From the NCBI RefSeq assembly GCF_014196515.1, contig NZ_JACIDV010000001.1, forward strand, positions 496,001-560,000: 64,000 nt of DNA. The letters are read 5' to 3'. Positions within the stretch are counted from its first letter, which is position 1, and every line of letters begins with the position of its first letter. Made by a program: the position numbers and the translations under genes. The notes below the pieces were generated by a model. It ran no database searches. It saw only the letters and a program-made list of their open reading frames with translations, and was not told where the DNA came from. Shown in pieces: positions 8,498 through 17,583 of the stretch. The stretch is from Rhizobium skierniewicense (GTDB lineage: Bacteria > Pseudomonadota > Alphaproteobacteria > Rhizobiales > Rhizobiaceae).

Positions 8498-9282
8498 AGG
8501 TTGTCCAGTGAATAGTCTGACAGATCGCGCAATAACTCGACGAAGCCCGCGACCTGATGGCGACATATGGCGGCGCCCTTGGTTGCTGTTGCGGCGGCCG
8601 CATTTCCGACGACGCCGTGCGGATTGAGATCATGGGCAATCCAGGCAAGGGAGTGCGGTGGAAGGGGCTGTAAAAGCCGGGACTGTTCTTTCATCCATTC
8701 GGCCTTGGAGATGAAGTTTTGGGCGTGCTCCATCCGCACGAGGTCAGGACGGAAGTGCAGCATCAGCGATGTCTCGACATCACCGCCATGAATTCCGAAT
8801 TTCTGCTCATGCTCGGAGATCAAGCCCTCCGGATTGCCGAAGCGGCCCCACTGCGTGCTGACGACCGCCATGTGATGTTTGACACGCAGCTCGCGGGCAA
8901 CGATGCTCATGATATCGACATTTCCGCCATGGGAATTGACAATCACCATTTTGCGAAGGCCCGCCTCCGCGACCTTCGCACCAATCGCGGTCCAGGCCGG
9001 AATGAGGATTTCGGCGCCGAACGACAGCGTCCCCGGTCCGTAAACATGCTCGTTGGCTTTACCGATTTCCTGTGTCGGCAGAACAAGGAAATCAAGGTCA
9101 TCCGGTCGCTGAACTTTGAGTTCCTCCAACATGCCGTTTGCAATTGCAACGTCGGTTGCCACCGGCAGATGTGGGCCGTGCTGCTCCGTCGACGCGATCG
9201 GCAGGACAGCAATGGTTCGATCGACGGACAAGCCTGCAAAATCGAGGGTGTTCAGTTCATTCCAGTAAAACGGCTTTCCCAT
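8485..9282 (-). CDS. creatininase family amidohydrolase
   Basis: The 265-residue protein carries IASTEQHGPHLPVATDVAIA near residue 33, the Glu/His/Asp metal-binding signature of the creatininase family (PF02633). It then carries VIVNSHGGNVD and HGGDVETSLMLHF, the second metal-binding block and the catalytic Glu region. Family members hydrolyse cyclic or linear amides such as creatinine, formamidopyrimidines and mycofactocin-type peptides. The ATG at 9282 has AGGGA before it; a TTG at 9300 would add six residues. The gene faces the LysR gene tail to tail and shares its upstream dyad with the importer operon, so it probably belongs to the same regulon. The substrate is unknown. Confidence 0.88.
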   Translation of the reverse strand: MGKPFYWNELNTLDFAGLSVDRTIAVLPIASTEQHGPHLPVATDVAIANGMLEELKVQRPDDLDFLVLPTQEIGKANEHVYGPGTLSFGAEILIPAWTAIGAKVAEAGLRKMVIVNSHGGNVDIMSIVARELRVKHHMAVVSTQWGRFGNPEGLISEHEQKFGIHGGDVETSLMLHFRPDLVRMEHAQNFISKAEWMKEQSRLLQPLPPHSLAWIAHDLNPHGVVGNAAAATATKGAAICRHQVAGFVELLRDLSDYSLDNLYVK

Positions 9283-9339
9283 TTCGCTTCCCTGTCCCAA
9301 TCTTTTCTGAAGCAGGCGTAAGAGATCGACAGACGCTCG

Positions 9340-9373
9340 AAAAGCATCAATTTTCGCCCAGCGCGATGCTTTT
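9340..9373. promoter_or_regulatory. dyad element AAAAGCATC-N16-GATGCTTTT (copy 2)
   Basis: The arms AAAAGCATC (9340-9348) and GATGCTTTT (9365-9373) are perfect inverted complements over nine bases with a 16-base spacer, the same geometry as the copy at 7422-7455. The left half also shares CAA followed by TTCG at the same distance. It lies 58 bases upstream of the creatininase start and about 110 bases upstream of the divergent GntR gene, so either regulator could use it; the LysR regulator next to copy 1 is the simplest candidate. Confidence 0.6.
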
Positions 9374-9483
9374 TTGCGCTCGCACTCCGCTTGTTCATGA
9401 TCGGCGATTGGAATGATTTGCGTGACAGATGAACGCTGGATGCCTTCTTTTTTTGCGATTTTTATTGTGCATCATAATTAGGC

Positions 9484-10290
9484 TTGACGGCCGCGGAATT
9501 AACGGTTTCACTGGAACCAATTCGAAATTGGTACGAACCATTGGATCAAAAGACTTCTGTCAGAGCACCAGAAAACTCCAACTACGCGCTGGAGAGGTTA
9601 CGTGAACTGTTGCGGGTGACAACAATGTCCCCTGACGGCAAATTACCGACCGAGAGACTGCTATCAGAGCGTTTCGGTCTGGGCCGACGGGAGATACGCA
9701 GAGCGCTGGAGGTTTTGGAAGCCGAGGGGCTCATCTGGAGAAAGCAGGGTGCAGGTACATTTCTAGGACAGAAACCCGATAGCTGGAGCGAGCACGCCGC
9801 TAGCCTTGTATCTGGAACCAATTTCATGGAAATCATGGAAGTGCGCCTGCGGATAGAGCCGCAACTCGCACAACTGGCCGCCATGCGGGCCAAAAATGCT
9901 GACATCGCCCGTATGCGGGAGCTTCGCGACAAAATCTACGAACGCACAGATGCAGACTGGCGCGAGCTTTGGGATGGCTCGTTGCATCGATTGATTGCGC
10001 AGACGGCTGGTAATCAGCTTTTTCTGTCGCTTTTCGATGTCATCAACCGCGTTCGCCAGGACCCGGTTTGGCAGGCGGTGCGCGAACGTGCCCGAAAGCA
10101 GGACAGAACGCTGAAAGAATCGCGCGACCAGCATACGGATATTATCGAGGCGATCGCTTCACGAGACCCGGAGCGGGCGGGTGAGGCCATGCGCAATCAC
10201 CTGCTGACGCTTCAGGAGCGGTTGATCCGCCAGACATCGATGGTCGCGCAGGACGCGCCTGCCACCGTGCAGGAGACCGATCCGCGCTAA
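9484..10290 (+). CDS. GntR-family regulator, FadR (FCD) subfamily
   Basis: The N-terminal winged helix-turn-helix (about residues 35-100) shows YALERLRELLRV, GKLPTERLLSERFGLGRREI and RRALEVLEAEGLIWRKQGAG, typical of GntR. The C-terminal all-helical FCD domain follows, with VRLRIEPQLAQLAAMRA, SLHRLIAQTAGNQLF and HTDIIEAIASRDPERAGEAM, including the metal/ligand His residues. The product is up to 268 residues. The start is uncertain: the first in-frame start is TTG at 9484 without a clear ribosome-binding site, and another TTG lies at 9541. It precedes the peptide-importer operon by 72 bases in the same direction and is likely its local regulator, responding to a carboxylated metabolite as FCD proteins usually do. 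Confidence 0.85.
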   Translation: MTAAELTVSLEPIRNWYEPLDQKTSVRAPENSNYALERLRELLRVTTMSPDGKLPTERLLSERFGLGRREIRRALEVLEAEGLIWRKQGAGTFLGQKPDSWSEHAASLVSGTNFMEIMEVRLRIEPQLAQLAAMRAKNADIARMRELRDKIYERTDADWRELWDGSLHRLIAQTAGNQLFLSLFDVINRVRQDPVWQAVRERARKQDRTLKESRDQHTDIIEAIASRDPERAGEAMRNHLLTLQERLIRQTSMVAQDAPATVQETDPR

Positions 10291-10362
10291 CACGGACAAT
10301 GCCATAATCAGAGACCGGAAAACCGGCCGATTTCCACCCAAACCACCAAGGGAACAGACAAA

Positions 10363-11874
10363 ATGAAACGCTTAGCTAGACTTTCCGGACTGCTTCTCAT
10401 TGGCACGTTGCTGGCAACACCGGTGCTGTCGGCGGATCTGCGGATCGGCCTGATGGACGATGCCGATGTGCTGGACCCCGCTCAGTCCCGGACATTCGTG
10501 GGTCGTATTGTCTATACGAGCCTTTGCGACAAGCTGGTTGATCTCGACAACAATCTCGCTGTCATTCCGCAGCTTGCGACCAAATGGGCGTGGGGCGACA
10601 ATGGCGGAACCTTGACGATGGATCTGCGTGAAGGCGTGGTCTTCCATGATGGTACACCGTTCAATGCCGAAGCGGTCGTCTACAACATCGATCGCAACAT
10701 GACGTTGCCGGAATCGCGCCGCAAGAGCGAACTGGCCTCCGTCGCGAAGGTCGAAGCGACCGGACCGTACCAGGTCAAGTTTACGCTGAAGAGTCCGGAT
10801 GCCAGCTTGCTTGCGCAGCTTTCTGACCGTGCAGGCATGATGATTTCGCCAAAGGCTGGCAAGGAACTGGGTGCCAACTTCTCCAAGAACCCGGTTTGCT
10901 CGGGCGCCTTTAAATTCGTTGAGCGCATTCAGCAGGATCGCATCGTTCTGGAGAAGTTTGCCGATTACTGGAACAAGGACAACATCTTCATCGACAAGGT
11001 CACGTTCCTGCCCATCCCGGATACGACCGTGCGTCTCGCCAACCTGCAATCGGGAGATCTTGATCTTGCAGAGCGTATTTCGGCGTCCGACGTCGCTGCC
11101 GTCAAGGCGGACGACAAGTTGAATTATGGAGAGGTTGTCGGTCCCGGCTATATGGCTCTGTATGTCAACATCGGCAACGGCGCCAAGGCCGACAATCCGT
11201 TCGGCAAGGACAAGCGCCTGCGTCAGGCATTCTCACTCTCTATCGACCGCGAAGCGATCAATCAGGTGGTGTTCGAAGGGACTGCGATGGCGGGCAACCA
11301 GCCTTGGCCGCCAACCAGCCCTTGGTACAACAAGGACATTCCCGTTCCCGCGCGCGATGTGGACAAGGCAAAAGCGTTGATGAAGGAAGCCGGTTTCGAA
11401 AAGTACGAAATCGAACTTCAACATGCCAACAATACAACGCAAACGCAGGCGATGCAGGTCATCCAGTCCATGGCCGCCGAAGCCGGATTTGATGTGAAGC
11501 TGAAGGCCACGGAATTCGCGACGCTTCTGTCTGAGCAGACAGCGGGCAATTACGTGCTGTCACGCTCCGATTGGTCCGGCCGTTCCGACCCGGATGGCAA
11601 CATCCACCAGTTCGTGACCTGCAAGGGTGGCATCAACGACACCAAATATTGCAACCCGGAAGTCGACAAGTTGCTGAATGAGGCGCGTGCATCGACGGAC
11701 AATGCCGTGCGCAAGACAAAGTACGATGCGGCGACGAAAATCCTGGATGAGGATTTGCCGCTGATCTATCTCGGCCATCAGGCGTATCTCTATGCCTATT
11801 CCAAAAAGATCACCGGGTTTACCCCATCCGGCGACGGCATGATCCGCCTGGCGGGCGTCAAGAAAGCCGACTAA
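10363..11874 (+). CDS. family 5 (peptide-type) ABC transporter substrate-binding protein
   Basis: The 503-residue protein has a Sec signal peptide (KRLARLSGLLLIGTLLATPV, cut near LSA-DL) and then DLRIGLMDDADVLDPAQS. The SBP_bac_5 fold is clear from YTSLCDKLVDLDNNLAVIPQ, EAVVYNIDRNM, NPVCSGAFKFVER and KDKRLRQAFSLSIDREAINQ. It delivers oligopeptides, glutathione-like peptides or other polar compounds to the two permeases that follow. AAGGGA precedes the ATG. It heads an operon with a gamma-glutamyltransferase-family enzyme and an M14-like carboxypeptidase, which favours a gamma-glutamyl or modified peptide ligand; that is inference. Confidence 0.92.
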   Translation: MKRLARLSGLLLIGTLLATPVLSADLRIGLMDDADVLDPAQSRTFVGRIVYTSLCDKLVDLDNNLAVIPQLATKWAWGDNGGTLTMDLREGVVFHDGTPFNAEAVVYNIDRNMTLPESRRKSELASVAKVEATGPYQVKFTLKSPDASLLAQLSDRAGMMISPKAGKELGANFSKNPVCSGAFKFVERIQQDRIVLEKFADYWNKDNIFIDKVTFLPIPDTTVRLANLQSGDLDLAERISASDVAAVKADDKLNYGEVVGPGYMALYVNIGNGAKADNPFGKDKRLRQAFSLSIDREAINQVVFEGTAMAGNQPWPPTSPWYNKDIPVPARDVDKAKALMKEAGFEKYEIELQHANNTTQTQAMQVIQSMAAEAGFDVKLKATEFATLLSEQTAGNYVLSRSDWSGRSDPDGNIHQFVTCKGGINDTKYCNPEVDKLLNEARASTDNAVRKTKYDAATKILDEDLPLIYLGHQAYLYAYSKKITGFTPSGDGMIRLAGVKKAD

Positions 11875-11892
11875 GTCTGCCGCGTGCACATG

Positions 11893-11921
11893 GCGAGACG
11901 CACCCATTGGCTGCGTCTCGC
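11893..11921 (+). other. intercistronic hairpin after the binding-protein gene
   Basis: GCGAGACGC (11893-11901) pairs perfectly with GCGTCTCGC (11913-11921) around an 11-base loop, between the binding-protein stop and the first permease start. No T-run follows, so it is more likely an mRNA-stabilising or attenuating element than a full terminator. It would raise binding-protein expression relative to permeases. Similar hairpins follow the other binding-protein genes at 28495, 58505 and 61625. Confidence 0.55.
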
Positions 11922-11963
11922 ACTCCCGGTCCAAGAGCCTTGCCCGTATAAGGACTTGCTTTT

Positions 11964-12911
11964 ATGCATATCTACATCGCCAAGCGGCTGCTGGTAGCGA
12001 TCCCGACGCTGCTGATCATTTCCGTCTTTGTTTTTTCGCTGCAGAAGCTTTTGCCGGGTGATCCTATCCTCGCCATGGCCGGAGAAGAGCGCGATCCCGC
12101 CGTCATCGAGCTGTTGCGGGAAAAATACCGGATGAATGATCCGGTCGTTTACCAGTATTTTTACTGGATCGGGTCGGTTGTCCAAGGCGATTTCGGCGTA
12201 TCGCTTCGCACCAACCAGCCCGTTCTGGAGCTTGTGGCCGAAAAGCTGCCGGTGACGATCCAGCTCGCCCTGATGTCGATGTTCTTCGCCTTTGCCATCG
12301 GTGTTCCCATGGGCATTCTGGCCGCTGTCAAACAAAACACCTGGATCGACTACGTCGCCAATATCGTCGCCCTGTCGGGGCTGTCCATCCCAAATTTCTG
12401 GCTGGGCATCATGCTCATCCTTTTCGTATCCGTACAGCTTGGCTGGCTTCCGGCGTCTGGTTACGAGTCCATTTTTGTCGATCCCGTGAGGTCGCTGCAA
12501 ACCATGATCATGCCCTCCTTCGTATTGGGAACCGGGCTTGCGGCAACACTCATGCGGCACACGCGCTCCTCCATGCTATCGGTTATGAAGTCGGATTATA
12601 TTCGCACCGCACGCGCCAAGGGTCTTTCCACGCGTGAAGTCGTGCTCAGCCATTCCTTCCGAAATGCGCTTCTACCAGTCATTACGCTGACAGCGCTGTT
12701 GTTCGGGGAGCTTCTCGCCGGTGCCGTTCTGACCGAGCAGATTTTCACCATTCCCGGTTTCGGCAAGCTCATCGTCGATGCCGTGTTCAACCGTGATTAC
12801 GCGGTGGTGCAAGGCGTGGTCCTGTGCACGGCGGTCGGGTTCATCTTCATGAACCTGTTGGCCGATGTCGTGACGGTCCTGCTCAACCCGCGCATGAGGG
12901 CAACCCTATGA
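11964..12911 (+). CDS. ABC transporter permease, DppB/GsiC family
   Basis: This 315-residue inner-membrane protein starts MHIYIAKRLLVAIPTLLIIS, the classical first membrane helix of DppB-type permeases, and contains the LLPGDPILAMAGEERDP loop. The EAA motif region is DYIRTARAKGLSTREVVLSH, followed by NALLPVITL and the TEQIFTIPGFGKLIVDAVF block. About six membrane segments are visible. AAGGA lies before the ATG. It pairs with the DppC-type permease whose start overlaps its stop by four bases. It forms half of the transmembrane channel of the importer. Confidence 0.93.
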   Translation: MHIYIAKRLLVAIPTLLIISVFVFSLQKLLPGDPILAMAGEERDPAVIELLREKYRMNDPVVYQYFYWIGSVVQGDFGVSLRTNQPVLELVAEKLPVTIQLALMSMFFAFAIGVPMGILAAVKQNTWIDYVANIVALSGLSIPNFWLGIMLILFVSVQLGWLPASGYESIFVDPVRSLQTMIMPSFVLGTGLAATLMRHTRSSMLSVMKSDYIRTARAKGLSTREVVLSHSFRNALLPVITLTALLFGELLAGAVLTEQIFTIPGFGKLIVDAVFNRDYAVVQGVVLCTAVGFIFMNLLADVVTVLLNPRMRATL

Positions 12912-13783
12912 GCCTGTCCGTAGAGGCAATTCCTGCCGAAAAGCCCAAGGCTGCCCAAAGCAGGGCGTGGAAAAAGATGAAGCGTAATCGCAGCGCGATT
13001 GCCGGGCTCATCATCATCGCCTTCTTCACGCTGCTTGCGATTGCAGCACCCGTCTTGCCATTGGCGGACCCGGTCGCAACAAGCTGGGGAGCCATTCGCA
13101 AGGCGCCCTCGGCAGCGCACTGGCTTGGCACAGATGATATCGGTCGAGACGTTCTGTCGAGAATGATCTGGGGTGCGCAGGCATCCTTGATGGCCGGAGT
13201 GGTCTCGGTTGCGATCGCCGTGTTGCTGGGTGTGCCGTTCGGGCTTGTGTCGGGCTATTTCGGCGGCTGGGTCGATCAGGTGATCTCGCGCATTACCGAA
13301 GCGTTTCTTGCCATGCCATTTCTCATCATGGCCATTGCACTTGCCGCGTTCCTCGGGCCGAGCCTGACCAATGCCATGATCGCCATCGGTCTGTCAGCGA
13401 TGCCGATCTTCGTGCGACTGACACGGTCGCAGGTCATGGCCATCAAGACCGAGGACTATATCGAAGGCGCGCGCTCCATCGGTCTTGGCCATGGCGATAT
13501 CATGCTGCGCTACATCCTGCCCAACATCGTGCCGCCCATCATCGTGCAGGCGACTCTGACGGTGGCGACAGCCATCATCGCGGAGGCCAGCCTGTCGTTT
13601 CTGGGGCTGGGCCAACAGGCACCGGCGCCAAGCTGGGGCTCGATGCTTAACGTCGCCAAGAACTTTCTGACGCAAGCGCCATGGATGGCGATGTGGCCTG
13701 GGGCCGCGATCTTCTGTGTCGTGATCGGGTTCAATCTGCTGGGCGATGGTCTGCGCGATGCGCTTGACCCACGCGAAAACTAG
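12908..13783 (+). CDS. ABC transporter permease, DppC/GsiD family
   Basis: From the ATG at 12908, overlapping the preceding stop as ATGA, the product is 291 residues. The N-terminal region WKKMKRNRSAIAGLIIIAFF is the OppC-N segment, followed by HWLGTDDIGRDVLSRMIWGA, the family's hallmark. EAA region: DYIEGARSIGLGHGDIMLR; C-terminal block EASLSFLGLGQQAPAPSWGS. It forms the second half of the channel. A longer frame from 12824 is simply read-through into the upstream gene. The next gene starts 21 bases downstream, so the operon continues. Confidence 0.93.
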   Translation: MSLSVEAIPAEKPKAAQSRAWKKMKRNRSAIAGLIIIAFFTLLAIAAPVLPLADPVATSWGAIRKAPSAAHWLGTDDIGRDVLSRMIWGAQASLMAGVVSVAIAVLLGVPFGLVSGYFGGWVDQVISRITEAFLAMPFLIMAIALAAFLGPSLTNAMIAIGLSAMPIFVRLTRSQVMAIKTEDYIEGARSIGLGHGDIMLRYILPNIVPPIIVQATLTVATAIIAEASLSFLGLGQQAPAPSWGSMLNVAKNFLTQAPWMAMWPGAAIFCVVIGFNLLGDGLRDALDPREN

Positions 13784-13804
13784 GAATTTCCAAAGGAAAC
13801 TGTC

Positions 13805-15589
13805 ATGAATGCTTTCACCACACGGCCTGAAATTCTCGGTACCTTCGGCGTCGTTACCTCAACCCACTGGATCGCCTCTGCTGTCGGCATGAGCATTTTG
13901 GAAAAAGGTGGAAACGCCTTCGATGCGGCCGTTGCGACGGGTTTTGTGTTGCAGGTTCTCGAACCGCATCTGAATGGACCGGGTGGCGACATGCCGGCCA
14001 TCATCTACTCGAAGAAAAAAGACAAGGTCGAGGTCATCTGTGCGCAGGGTACGGCGCCTGCGGCGGCCACCATCGAGCACTATAGCGCGGAGGGTATCGA
14101 TCTTATTCCTGGAGACGGCCTGCTGGCTACGGTCATTCCCGGTGCGTTCGACGGCTGGATGCTGATGCTGCGCGATTACGGCACGATGTCCGTTCGTGAG
14201 GTGCTGGAGCCATCGATCTATTATCTCGAACACGGTCACCCACTCTTGCCGCGCGTGGCGGCGACCATTGAAGGGCTCGCCGATTTCTTCCAGAAGGAAT
14301 GGCCGACATCCTACGAAACCTGGCTACCGGGCGGTGTCGCGCCCCAGCCCTTGTCCAGCTTCAAGAACCCGGTTCTGGCGCAGACATGGAAGCGGATCAT
14401 TGCGGAAGCCGAGGCAAAGACAGGCCGTGAGGCTGGTATCGACGCGGCCCGTGACGCGTTCTATCGCGGTTTTGTTGCAGAGGCGATCAGCGACTATCTG
14501 AAGACGGCGGAGGTGATGGATGCCAGCGGTCAACGGCACAAGGGCGTGCTCACCGCCGACGACATGTCCAACTGGACGGCCACCATAGAAGAGCCGACGA
14601 CGTATGATTATCACGGCTGGACGATTGCCAAGACAGGCCCTTGGGGGCAGGGGCCGGTGCTTCTGCAATCCCTTGCGTTGCTGAAGGGCATCGATATCGG
14701 TGCGATGGACCCGGCAGGCGTCGATTTCGTCCACACTGTGGTGGAAGCCATGAAGCTTTCCTACGCTGACCGTGAAGTCTATTACGGTGATCCGGAACAT
14801 GCACAAGTTCCAATCCAGACCCTGCTTTCAGATGGATACAATGACGAACGCCGCAAACTGATTACCGGTAAGGCGTCGATGGATCTGCGGCCCGGTCGTA
14901 TCCCCGGTTTCGATACACAGCATGATCTCACCATGGATATGCTGAACACGATGGCCGGGGTGGGTGCCGTCTATGAGCCGACCATGTCGCACCTGACAGA
15001 AAAGCGTGGCGATACCGTGCATATCGATGTCATCGACCGCGAAGGCAACATGGTTTCGGTCACGCCATCGGGCGGCTGGTTGCAGTCTTCGCCGATCATT
15101 CCGGGCCTCGGCTTTTGCCTCAATTCGCGCGCACAGATGTTCTGGATGAAACCCGGCCTTCCGACATCATTGGCGCCGGGCAAACGTCCACGCACAACGC
15201 TGACGCCATCACTCGGCCTGTTCGAGGGCAAACCGACACTGGCTTTCGGCACGCCGGGGGGCGATCAGCAGGACCAATGGCAACTGGCCTTCTTCCTGCG
15301 TTACGCGCATTTCGGGATGAACTTGCAGCAGGCTATCGATCTGCCGTTGTTCCATACCACGCATTTTCCCGGCTCGTTCTATCCACGTACGCGTCAGCCC
15401 GGCAATGTGATGATCGAAAGCAGCATTGGCGAGCAGGCTCTGGCCGATCTCAAATCCCGTGGACACGATGTTACCGCAGCCGATCCCTGGACGGTGGGTC
15501 GCCTGACGGCTGCACGGCGGGATGCGGATGGCCTTCTCAGAGCTGCCGCCACGCCGCGTCTCATGCAAGCCTACGCCGTGGGGAGATGA
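13805..15589 (+). CDS. gamma-glutamyltransferase family Ntn hydrolase
   Basis: The 594-residue protein shows the GGT fold: IASAVGMSILEKGGNAFDAA near the N terminus, NGPGGDMPAIIY, and the self-cleavage/catalytic site KRGDTVHIDVIDREGNMVSV with Thr404 as the expected nucleophile. Later come RPRTTLTPSLGL and FGTPGGDQQDQWQ. Such enzymes remove gamma-glutamyl groups from glutathione-like peptides; relatives hydrolyse oxamate or act as acylases. Unlike periplasmic GGT there is no signal peptide, so it should act on cargo already imported. It sits between the permeases and the ATPase in the peptide-importer operon. GGT-type hydrolysis is the best reading; an oxamate-amidohydrolase or acylase activity cannot be excluded. 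Confidence 0.88.
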   Translation: MNAFTTRPEILGTFGVVTSTHWIASAVGMSILEKGGNAFDAAVATGFVLQVLEPHLNGPGGDMPAIIYSKKKDKVEVICAQGTAPAAATIEHYSAEGIDLIPGDGLLATVIPGAFDGWMLMLRDYGTMSVREVLEPSIYYLEHGHPLLPRVAATIEGLADFFQKEWPTSYETWLPGGVAPQPLSSFKNPVLAQTWKRIIAEAEAKTGREAGIDAARDAFYRGFVAEAISDYLKTAEVMDASGQRHKGVLTADDMSNWTATIEEPTTYDYHGWTIAKTGPWGQGPVLLQSLALLKGIDIGAMDPAGVDFVHTVVEAMKLSYADREVYYGDPEHAQVPIQTLLSDGYNDERRKLITGKASMDLRPGRIPGFDTQHDLTMDMLNTMAGVGAVYEPTMSHLTEKRGDTVHIDVIDREGNMVSVTPSGGWLQSSPIIPGLGFCLNSRAQMFWMKPGLPTSLAPGKRPRTTLTPSLGLFEGKPTLAFGTPGGDQQDQWQLAFFLRYAHFGMNLQQAIDLPLFHTTHFPGSFYPRTRQPGNVMIESSIGEQALADLKSRGHDVTAADPWTVGRLTAARRDADGLLRAAATPRLMQAYAVGR

Positions 15590-15593
15590 CGTT

Positions 15594-17432
15594 ATGGCCG
15601 AAGTCGTGAAAGCATCGTCGGGCGAAACCGTTCTTTCGGTTCAAAACCTGAGCACCGCCTTTTTGGTCGATGGTGAGTGGAAGACCGTCGTTCGTGGCCT
15701 GTCCTTTGAAGTGAAGGCCGGTGAAACAGTCGCCATCGTCGGCGAAAGCGGCTCCGGCAAAAGCGTCACGTCCCTGTCGGTCATGCGTCTGCTGGAGCCA
15801 CGATCCAGCCGCATCGACGGCAAGGTGCTGCTTGGCGGGAAAGATATTCTCACCATTTCCGAAAAAGAAATGCGCACAGTGCGTGGCAACGACATGGCGA
15901 TGATTTTTCAGGAGCCGATGACATCGCTCAACCCGGTCTTCACCATCGGGCGACAGATTTCAGAAGTCCTGACGCGGCACAAGGGCATGACCAAGGCGCA
16001 AGCCCGTGCAGAAACCATCCGGCTCCTGGAAAAGGTGCGTATACCCAACGCCCAAGGCCGCTTCGACGAATATCCGCACCAGTTTTCGGGCGGGATGCGC
16101 CAGCGTGTGATGATCGCCATGGCGCTGGCCTCCAAGCCGAAGCTGTTGATTGCAGATGAGCCCACGACCGCGCTTGATGTCACGATCCAGGGACAGATCC
16201 TCGACCTCATCAAGCAGTTGCAGGAAGAGGAAGGTATGGCCGTTCTTTTCATCACCCACGATATGGGGGTCGTGGCAGAAATTGCTGACCGCACCATCGT
16301 GATGTTTCGGGGCGATCAGGTGGAAACAGGCGAGACAGCCGACATCTTCCATCGCGGGCAGCATCCTTATACGCGTGCCTTGCTTGCAGCCGTTCCCAAA
16401 CTTGGCTCCATGGAGGGGCATGACTGGCCTTTGCGCTTCCCGCGCGTCGATACGTCGAGCGGCGTGATCTCCGAGGCCAAGGAGGTCCCTAATACTGTTG
16501 AAGGCGGATTGACACCCGTTCTTTCGGTCAAGAACCTCGTAACGCGTTTTGATGTCGGATCGGGCCTGTTCGGTCGAAAGACCGGTGCCGTGCATGCCGT
16601 TGAAAATGTGTCTTTCGACCTGTTTCAGGGTGAGACGCTCTCTCTGGTCGGCGAGTCCGGCTGTGGAAAGTCCACGACAGGGCGCTCGATTGCCCGTCTG
16701 GTGGAGCCGCGTAGTGGGGATGTGACGCTGGATGGTTTCGATGTCCTCAAGCTCGATCAGGTCGCACTCCGTAACATGCGCCGAAGCGTTCAGATGATTT
16801 TTCAGGATCCGTTTTCCAGCCTCAATCCGCGCATGACGGTGGGTTATGCCGTGGCAGAACCGATGATCAAGCACAAGATCGCGGTGCCTTCGCAGGCAAG
16901 ACAGATGGCGGCCGATCTTTTGGAGCGCGTTGGCCTGTCGGCATCGATGATGGACCGGTATCCGCATGAGTTTTCCGGTGGCCAACGTCAACGCATCGCC
17001 ATCGCCCGTGCACTGGCACTCAATCCCAAGGTGATCATCGCGGATGAAAGCGTGTCTGCACTGGATGTGTCGATCAAGGCGCAGGTGTGCAACCTGCTGC
17101 TCGATTTACAGGAGCAGTTCAAGATCGCATTTCTGTTCATCAGCCACGATATGGCGGTGGTGGAAAGGGTCAGCCACCGGGTTGCGGTCATGTATCTTGG
17201 TGAAATTGTCGAAATCGGTCCTCGTGCCTCGATTTTCGCCAATCCGCAACATCCCTATACCAAGAAGCTCATGGCCGCGGTGCCGGTGCCGGACCCCGCA
17301 AGAAGAGGTTTACGCCGCAACGCGCCGATTGATGAACTCAAAAGCCCAATTCGTCCGATCGGTTACATGTCGCCCAAGCGAACCTATCGCTCCGTTTCGC
17401 CGGGACATCAGGTTTTGCTGGAAAGCACGTGA
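15594..17432 (+). CDS. fused double ABC ATPase (DppD-DppF / GsiA type)
   Basis: The 612-residue protein has two complete nucleotide-binding domains. The first (about residues 15-265) has [25 protein letters not shown] and [12 protein letters not shown]. The second (about residues 310-560) has [25 protein letters not shown] and [12 protein letters not shown], where Ser replaces the usual Pro after Glu. Each domain ends with the oligopeptide-transporter tail QHPYT. It energises the two permeases encoded upstream. The start at 15594 has GGGAGA about ten bases before it; the frame open from 15522 is an overlap with the GGT gene. The Glu-Ser change in the second Walker B is unusual but leaves the catalytic Glu in place. 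Confidence 0.92.
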   Translation: MAEVVKASSGETVLSVQNLSTAFLVDGEWKTVVRGLSFEVKAGETVAIVGESGSGKSVTSLSVMRLLEPRSSRIDGKVLLGGKDILTISEKEMRTVRGNDMAMIFQEPMTSLNPVFTIGRQISEVLTRHKGMTKAQARAETIRLLEKVRIPNAQGRFDEYPHQFSGGMRQRVMIAMALASKPKLLIADEPTTALDVTIQGQILDLIKQLQEEEGMAVLFITHDMGVVAEIADRTIVMFRGDQVETGETADIFHRGQHPYTRALLAAVPKLGSMEGHDWPLRFPRVDTSSGVISEAKEVPNTVEGGLTPVLSVKNLVTRFDVGSGLFGRKTGAVHAVENVSFDLFQGETLSLVGESGCGKSTTGRSIARLVEPRSGDVTLDGFDVLKLDQVALRNMRRSVQMIFQDPFSSLNPRMTVGYAVAEPMIKHKIAVPSQARQMAADLLERVGLSASMMDRYPHEFSGGQRQRIAIARALALNPKVIIADESVSALDVSIKAQVCNLLLDLQEQFKIAFLFISHDMAVVERVSHRVAVMYLGEIVEIGPRASIFANPQHPYTKKLMAAVPVPDPARRGLRRNAPIDELKSPIRPIGYMSPKRTYRSVSPGHQVLLEST

Positions 17433-17583
17433 GCGCAAAAGGCTCGGCCTTCGGACGGCTTGAACGCCGCGTTGTCCAGTCTGCGCGCGCGGCGGCGGCA
17501 AGGACCGCTACATAACGTTTCAGGACCCGTGGCCAAACCCCATCGGCCCGGTCATCCCGCGAGAACGATAGGGGTAAAGAACG

